From the IMG/VR virus record IMGVR_UViG_3300033233_000040, positions 1 to 61,753 of that record: a DNA stretch of 61,753 bases; one strand, given 5' to 3'. Both the position numbers and the translations under genes were made by a program. This stretch comes from a virus. Below are positions 57,755 through 61,753 of this stretch, in pieces. The notes beneath the pieces are model-generated. The model saw nothing but the letters and a program-made list of their open reading frames with translations. It made no database searches and was not told the DNA's origin. Numbering within the stretch: position 1 is the first letter of the stretch; every line of letters starts with the position of its first letter.

Positions 57755-60700
57755 TGACGTTCGATCCGGATGCGTTTCTGGCGGAGCCCGCGCCCGCGAA
57801 ATCTTTTGACCCCGACGCTTTTTTGTCCGGTGCGCCGGACAAGCCCAATCTCGCGGATGTTAAAATACGGTCCTGGTCCGAGGTTTCGCCGCCCGTGGGA
57901 AACCCCAAGCCCCTTACCGAAACCCCGCAGAGTACCGCGGTTGCCGGAACAGCGGCGTTTGATCCTGATCCTGACGCTTTTCTCGCGGACCGCCCGGAAG
58001 TAAAACCCTTCCCCGAAACCACCATTGCCGGTACCACCGAGAAGCCTTTAAAGGATTTCGAGAAGCGCATGCAGGATCCGAACGCTTTTATCACCAATCC
58101 TGACGGCACCATCAGCACGCATAAAATGGCGTGGGGACAGGCGGGAGGCAAGTTTATCGCTTTCCCGACCATTGTTCCGGTGGACGGAGAGCTTAAACAA
58201 TTGGGAGTCAACGACGCGGCGGACTTTGCGATCAAGAATAACGAGTACAAGAGTTTCGACACGGCCAAAGACGCGGAAACCTATGCCGCGGGCTCATGGA
58301 AAGAGGGGACGCCGTTTGCGAAGAGTCCGCAGCCGCAGGAAATTTTCCCCGCCAATGCGCCGGTTGAAACCGTCAAGGCTGAACCGCTGCCGAGCCCGGA
58401 AGAGATACAGACAAAGACGCCCCTTGAGATCGGAACGAAGTTTCTTAAGAACACCCTCTATGCCGGGATCGCCGGCGCGGGGGCCGCGGTTCCCGTGATT
58501 GCAAGCGCCTTCTCCTGGCCCGTGCGGATGGTAAATGGCGTGCAGGCCGTGGTTGATAATCTGCCCGGCTCGATATCCACCTGGCAGAACCTCAAAGAAA
58601 CGGCAGGTGCGGGTTTTGAGGGAACGGATGCGGCGCGCATGAAGGGTTTTGATGTGAACGACTTTGACTGGGCCGCGCAAAGGCTCGGCGAAATGATCCA
58701 AAACCCCAAGGACGCTGACGAGAAGTTCATTCAGCTCGGCATGAACACAGTGGTCAACCGCGTGGCAGAGGCCTACATTGCCCTGCAGACGGCGGGGCTC
58801 GCTTATAACGTGGGAAAGGCCGTTGTCACTCCCCTGCTCGGGAAAGCGACCGAGACGCTCGATAAGATTCTGACGGTCAAATTCTCGCCCGAGGACATGG
58901 CCGCGGTGAAACGGTCCATCCAGACGCTCGGCACCAAGGACGGCGAAGCGAACTTCCAGGGATTGAACGAGAAGCAGCGCACCCTGTTCAACGCGATTCA
59001 GCAGGACGCGCAGAAGCGCGACATTCTGACCTCCGGGAGGATGACGCGCGGCCAATATAAGCAGTACAAGCCCGGGGAACCGGTTGTTCCGGCAAAGCCC
59101 GGGGTATCCGGTGCCATTTCCGGCGAAGTGGCGAACCCGCCCGCTGCCGCCCCGGCTGAAACACCCCCTCCCGCCGCAGCGCCGGGCAAAACAGGCGAAG
59201 AGATCTACCGTTCCCTGGTCCCGGAGATCCCTGGGGAGCCCGTAAAGGCCTCTACAGGGCCGGATGTATCCCAATTGGGTACGGACGCAGCCATAAAGGC
59301 CGAGCCCCCCCTGGAACCCCCCTCAAATGACTCCAAAACGGGTTTAAATGAACCCGCCGCGATCGCCAAACCGGCAGAAAATGCCGCTTTGGCCAATCCG
59401 GACGTACCACCACAGGCCTTTCAGCGCGGAGTTACCTATAAAACCGGTAACGTGGAGACCCTTGGCGAGGACATGGACCACATGACCGGGGTTCCGGGCA
59501 AGAATATCAGCGTTGCGCGCGTGAATGCGGCCGCCAAGGGGAATCAAAAGCTCGTTCTCTACTTTGACATCGACAATTTCAAGGCCGTGAACGAAACATA
59601 CGGCCACGACGAGGGTAATAATGTTCTCGCGGCGCTCGGCGGGGCGCTCCAGGATTATTTCGGGCATGGAGAAATGGGCCGCGTGGGCGGCGAGGAGTTT
59701 TACGCGGCGATCGACAACTCCCCTGAAAATGTGCAGATGGCGCACGAGTTCTTAAAAGCCGTACCGGAGTTGGTAACGGTTCACGACCACCCGGTCACGA
59801 TCAGCGGCGGACTTGGAACGGGCGTGATCCCGACGCAAAAAGGCGGCGAGCGCCTCTATGCGGACAAGCTCCTGAACATGGCGAAAGAGGCCGGAAAGAA
59901 CCAGATTGTATTTGACAATCATGGAAAAATTGAGTACCTTAAAGGTAAGGAAGGACTGGCGAAACCTTATGTCGACCAATACGACCTACGAAGCCTGGAG
60001 GAAACGGCGGGACGAGTACTTGCTCGACCCGACCTTTCGGGACCCCAACGGACAGCCCTTGAAGGAGCCGTACAAGCCGTCCGTGAAAAAAGGTCTGGTC
60101 AAATACCGGGGCAAGGTGGTCAACGGGCCAATCTATCCGCCCCAGGTGGCGTCGCATCCGAAACCGTTCAGCCCGCAAGCGCAGATAAAGTAGTTCCGGC
60201 CAGGAAGCCCCCCGAAGCACCCCCAAAACAAACCGTTCTCGCGCAACCCAAACCCCCGGCTACACCCGCGCCCGCGTCGGCAATCCCCGCCCCCGTTGTT
60301 CCGCAGGACCTCTCCCGCCTTTCAAAAGAAGAGCTGCTCGCGCTCAACAAGCAGGTTGACCAGCACGTCAGCAAGGCCCCGGACAGCGCGCCCGCAGTGG
60401 CAAAGAGCGGCAAGCGCATCGTCTCCGCCCTGGAAACCCTCGGGTATGACCAGCGCGGAAAGCTCCTGCCCGTGGAGCGCGCGGTATCCAAGGCCGCCGC
60501 GGCGGAATATCACCGGCAGGCCGTGACCTGGCGCGAAAAGGCGCGGCAGATGTACCGGGTATTCGGCGCGGATCCGGCGAGCGTCCTGGTTTATAATCAC
60601 GGGCTCATTGAGAACGTGCCGGCGTCGCAGCGCACGGCCTTTGTGAAGAAGGTGTTCAACGTCTCAAAAGATGAGACCATGGACAAGGACTTCAGCATCC

Positions 60701-61753
60701 CGAGCCGCCTGGGTGTGGACAAAATTGCCCAGGATGAGGGGGTGGATTCTGAAAAGATGGTGAACGACGCAGTCTCATTTTATGAGACTGAGCGGAAAGC
60801 GCCTCCGAGCAGGGCCGGGGTGGCCCGCAAGATGGTCGAGGAGCAGAAGCAGGAAGAGGCGTACAATAAATACCTGGAGGAAAAGCAGGCGCAGCGGGAA
60901 ACGCCGGTCTCTTTTTCCCGGTGGCAGGAAGAGAATGGTTTGACAAACGGGCAGGATAAAGGTAGATTAGAGGGTGGAGGAGATCCCAATGCTGCCAGCA
61001 AACCTGAAAGAGTCGAACCTGCCGGAAAAGGAGTGGGTGAGACAATACCACGAACACCAGGACAGTCTCCGGGCTCCGATAAGTTGGGGTTGGTCCTGGA
61101 CCACAGAGGACTACAAGAACCTGGAGCGCAGGAGGCCCTTCAAACTTTCGAGGATGCACTATCTGTCGAATTACGTGGGCCTGTTCCAGCGAATCAGACT
61201 CAGATTGTCTCTCCTTCTGGCGTCAATGAAGAACCCATTCGCGCCCTTCAGGAAGTTTTCCCGCACTGGTCTATCCACGTAGTCAGAGTTTCCGAACCAC
61301 TCATTAAGCGCGTCCCCTTTGATGGCGTTGCGATCAAAGGGCAAATTTTCCTAAACGAATCATCCAAAGACCCAACATTCTGGGTTGTCGCCCATGAAGT
61401 CGGGCACGTCATAAAAAGCAAACACCCGGGACTCTATGCAAAAGCAAAGGCGGATTTTTTAAGCAATCTGTCAGATGACGGAAGGATGGAAATCAAACGG
61501 CGTGCGGTTGCGGAAAGCGTGGGGAAAAGATCCGTTAAAATGACGGATGCCCAAATCAACGGGGAGTTTGATAAGCTTTCTCCGTTCCGAAAAGAAATCG
61601 GAGAGGACGAGATTTTCTGCGATTCCCTCGCCGACTCCTTCATGGACAAAGGGTTTCTTCATACGCTTCGCAGTCGGTCGCCCGAGTTTTTCAAGAAATT
61701 AATTTCCGCATTTATCGAGACCTACTCAAGAATAATTCGCGCCTTTCGCGGTA
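57754..61753 (+). CDS. Giant polyvalent protein, residues 1-1333 (continues at position 1)
   Basis: First part of the 3535-aa protein. Three FDPDAFL-like motifs at about residues 3, 18 and 69. A GGKFIAFPTIVPVDG module at about 105-185. A hydrophobic segment near 230-260. A GGDEF-type cyclase domain at about 590-740: FDIDNF (604-609), NETYGHDEGNN, GRVGGEEF (GGEEF 645-649), ADKLLNMAKEAGKN. No RxxD inhibitory site precedes the motif. A second enzyme, a zincin with HEVGH at 1214-1218, follows. Long Pro/Ala linkers separate the modules. No stop occurs before the window end. The frame joins position 1 exactly. Confidence 0.9.
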   Translation, partial: MTFDPDAFLAEPAPAKSFDPDAFLSGAPDKPNLADVKIRSWSEVSPPVGNPKPLTETPQSTAVAGTAAFDPDPDAFLADRPEVKPFPETTIAGTTEKPLKDFEKRMQDPNAFITNPDGTISTHKMAWGQAGGKFIAFPTIVPVDGELKQLGVNDAADFAIKNNEYKSFDTAKDAETYAAGSWKEGTPFAKSPQPQEIFPANAPVETVKAEPLPSPEEIQTKTPLEIGTKFLKNTLYAGIAGAGAAVPVIASAFSWPVRMVNGVQAVVDNLPGSISTWQNLKETAGAGFEGTDAARMKGFDVNDFDWAAQRLGEMIQNPKDADEKFIQLGMNTVVNRVAEAYIALQTAGLAYNVGKAVVTPLLGKATETLDKILTVKFSPEDMAAVKRSIQTLGTKDGEANFQGLNEKQRTLFNAIQQDAQKRDILTSGRMTRGQYKQYKPGEPVVPAKPGVSGAISGEVANPPAAAPAETPPPAAAPGKTGEEIYRSLVPEIPGEPVKASTGPDVSQLGTDAAIKAEPPLEPPSNDSKTGLNEPAAIAKPAENAALANPDVPPQAFQRGVTYKTGNVETLGEDMDHMTGVPGKNISVARVNAAAKGNQKLVLYFDIDNFKAVNETYGHDEGNNVLAALGGALQDYFGHGEMGRVGGEEFYAAIDNSPENVQMAHEFLKAVPELVTVHDHPVTISGGLGTGVIPTQKGGERLYADKLLNMAKEAGKNQIVFDNHGKIEYLKGKEGLAKPYVDQYDLRSLEETAGRVLARPDLSGPQRTALEGAVQAVREKRSGQIPGQGGQRANLSAPGGVASETVQPASADKVVPARKPPEAPPKQTVLAQPKPPATPAPASAIPAPVVPQDLSRLSKEELLALNKQVDQHVSKAPDSAPAVAKSGKRIVSALETLGYDQRGKLLPVERAVSKAAAAEYHRQAVTWREKARQMYRVFGADPASVLVYNHGLIENVPASQRTAFVKKVFNVSKDETMDKDFSIPSRLGVDKIAQDEGVDSEKMVNDAVSFYETERKAPPSRAGVARKMVEEQKQEEAYNKYLEEKQAQRETPVSFSRWQEENGLTNGQDKGRLEGGGDPNAASKPERVEPAGKGVGETIPRTPGQSPGSDKLGLVLDHRGLQEPGAQEALQTFEDALSVELRGPVPANQTQIVSPSGVNEEPIRALQEVFPHWSIHVVRVSEPLIKRVPFDGVAIKGQIFLNESSKDPTFWVVAHEVGHVIKSKHPGLYAKAKADFLSNLSDDGRMEIKRRAVAESVGKRSVKMTDAQINGEFDKLSPFRKEIGEDEIFCDSLADSFMDKGFLHTLRSRSPEFFKKLISAFIETYSRIIRAFRG
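61627..61753. repeat. Terminal direct repeat marking a closed circle (right copy)
   Basis: Identical to 1-127. See the left copy. Confidence 0.93.

Noticed and set aside
59906-60193. Separate 95-residue plus-strand gene
   Set aside because: It is an alternative frame within the giant gene and has no independent support.

Overview
The window is one complete, circular double-stranded DNA phage genome. Its last 127 bases (61627-61753) repeat its first 127, so the true unit is 61,626 bp, and the largest gene runs across the artificial ends. It looks like a temperate, podovirus-like tailed phage. It has a P22-type portal, a coiled-coil scaffold candidate, an N4-gp56-like capsid, short-tail tube and hub genes, long tail fibres and several large internal-virion candidates. 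I see no sheath, tape measure or baseplate. A tyrosine integrase, an excisionase-like protein and the 3' half of a tRNA-Gly(CCC) beside the integrase give the integration module. The host cannot be named from sequence alone. A lipoprotein next to the endolysin suggests a Gram-negative envelope.

Layout. (1) Plus strand, 57754 through the junction to 6735: a 3535-residue polyvalent protein, followed by lysis genes to 8433. (2) Minus strand, 18011 to 8588: a DUF5131-like protein, a GroES, small zinc-binding proteins, a cluster of two glycosyltransferases, a radical SAM enzyme, an FkbM methyltransferase and a GT2-GT32 fusion, then the large terminase. (3) Minus strand, 20452 to 18138: a winged-helix regulator, an excisionase-like protein, a small basic protein, the integrase, the attP-like tRNA fragment and a terminator. 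(4) Minus strand, 33242 to about 20466: an early operon from a strong promoter with a palindromic operator (replication initiator, helicase, recombination protein, Cas4-like nuclease). A dense series of tiny genes follows. (5) Plus strand, 33366-34798: AT-rich small genes, including two exported proteins. (6) Plus strand, 34922-57754: small terminase, portal, scaffold, capsid, tail and internal virion genes.

The most unusual part is 22.2-27.3 kb. Twelve minus-strand sites separate eleven one- or two-gene units and have the architecture of integron attC sites: an RYYYAAC-like box plus AA, an inner inverted repeat, and a GTTRYRY-like box. The left box of a site usually matches not its neighbour but the box at the start of the same unit, and the match continues up to about 20 bases into the unit. 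That is expected if each unit was once a circle joined within the GTT box, as integron cassettes are. No integron integrase is present, so this resembles an integrase-less attC cluster (CALIN) carried by a phage.

A second notable feature is a GGDEF-type nucleotide cyclase domain (motif GGEEF) inside the giant protein, together with two HExxH metallopeptidase motifs. An Acb2/Tad1-like cyclic-nucleotide sponge candidate is encoded elsewhere. The phage may therefore both alter and intercept nucleotide signalling in its host.
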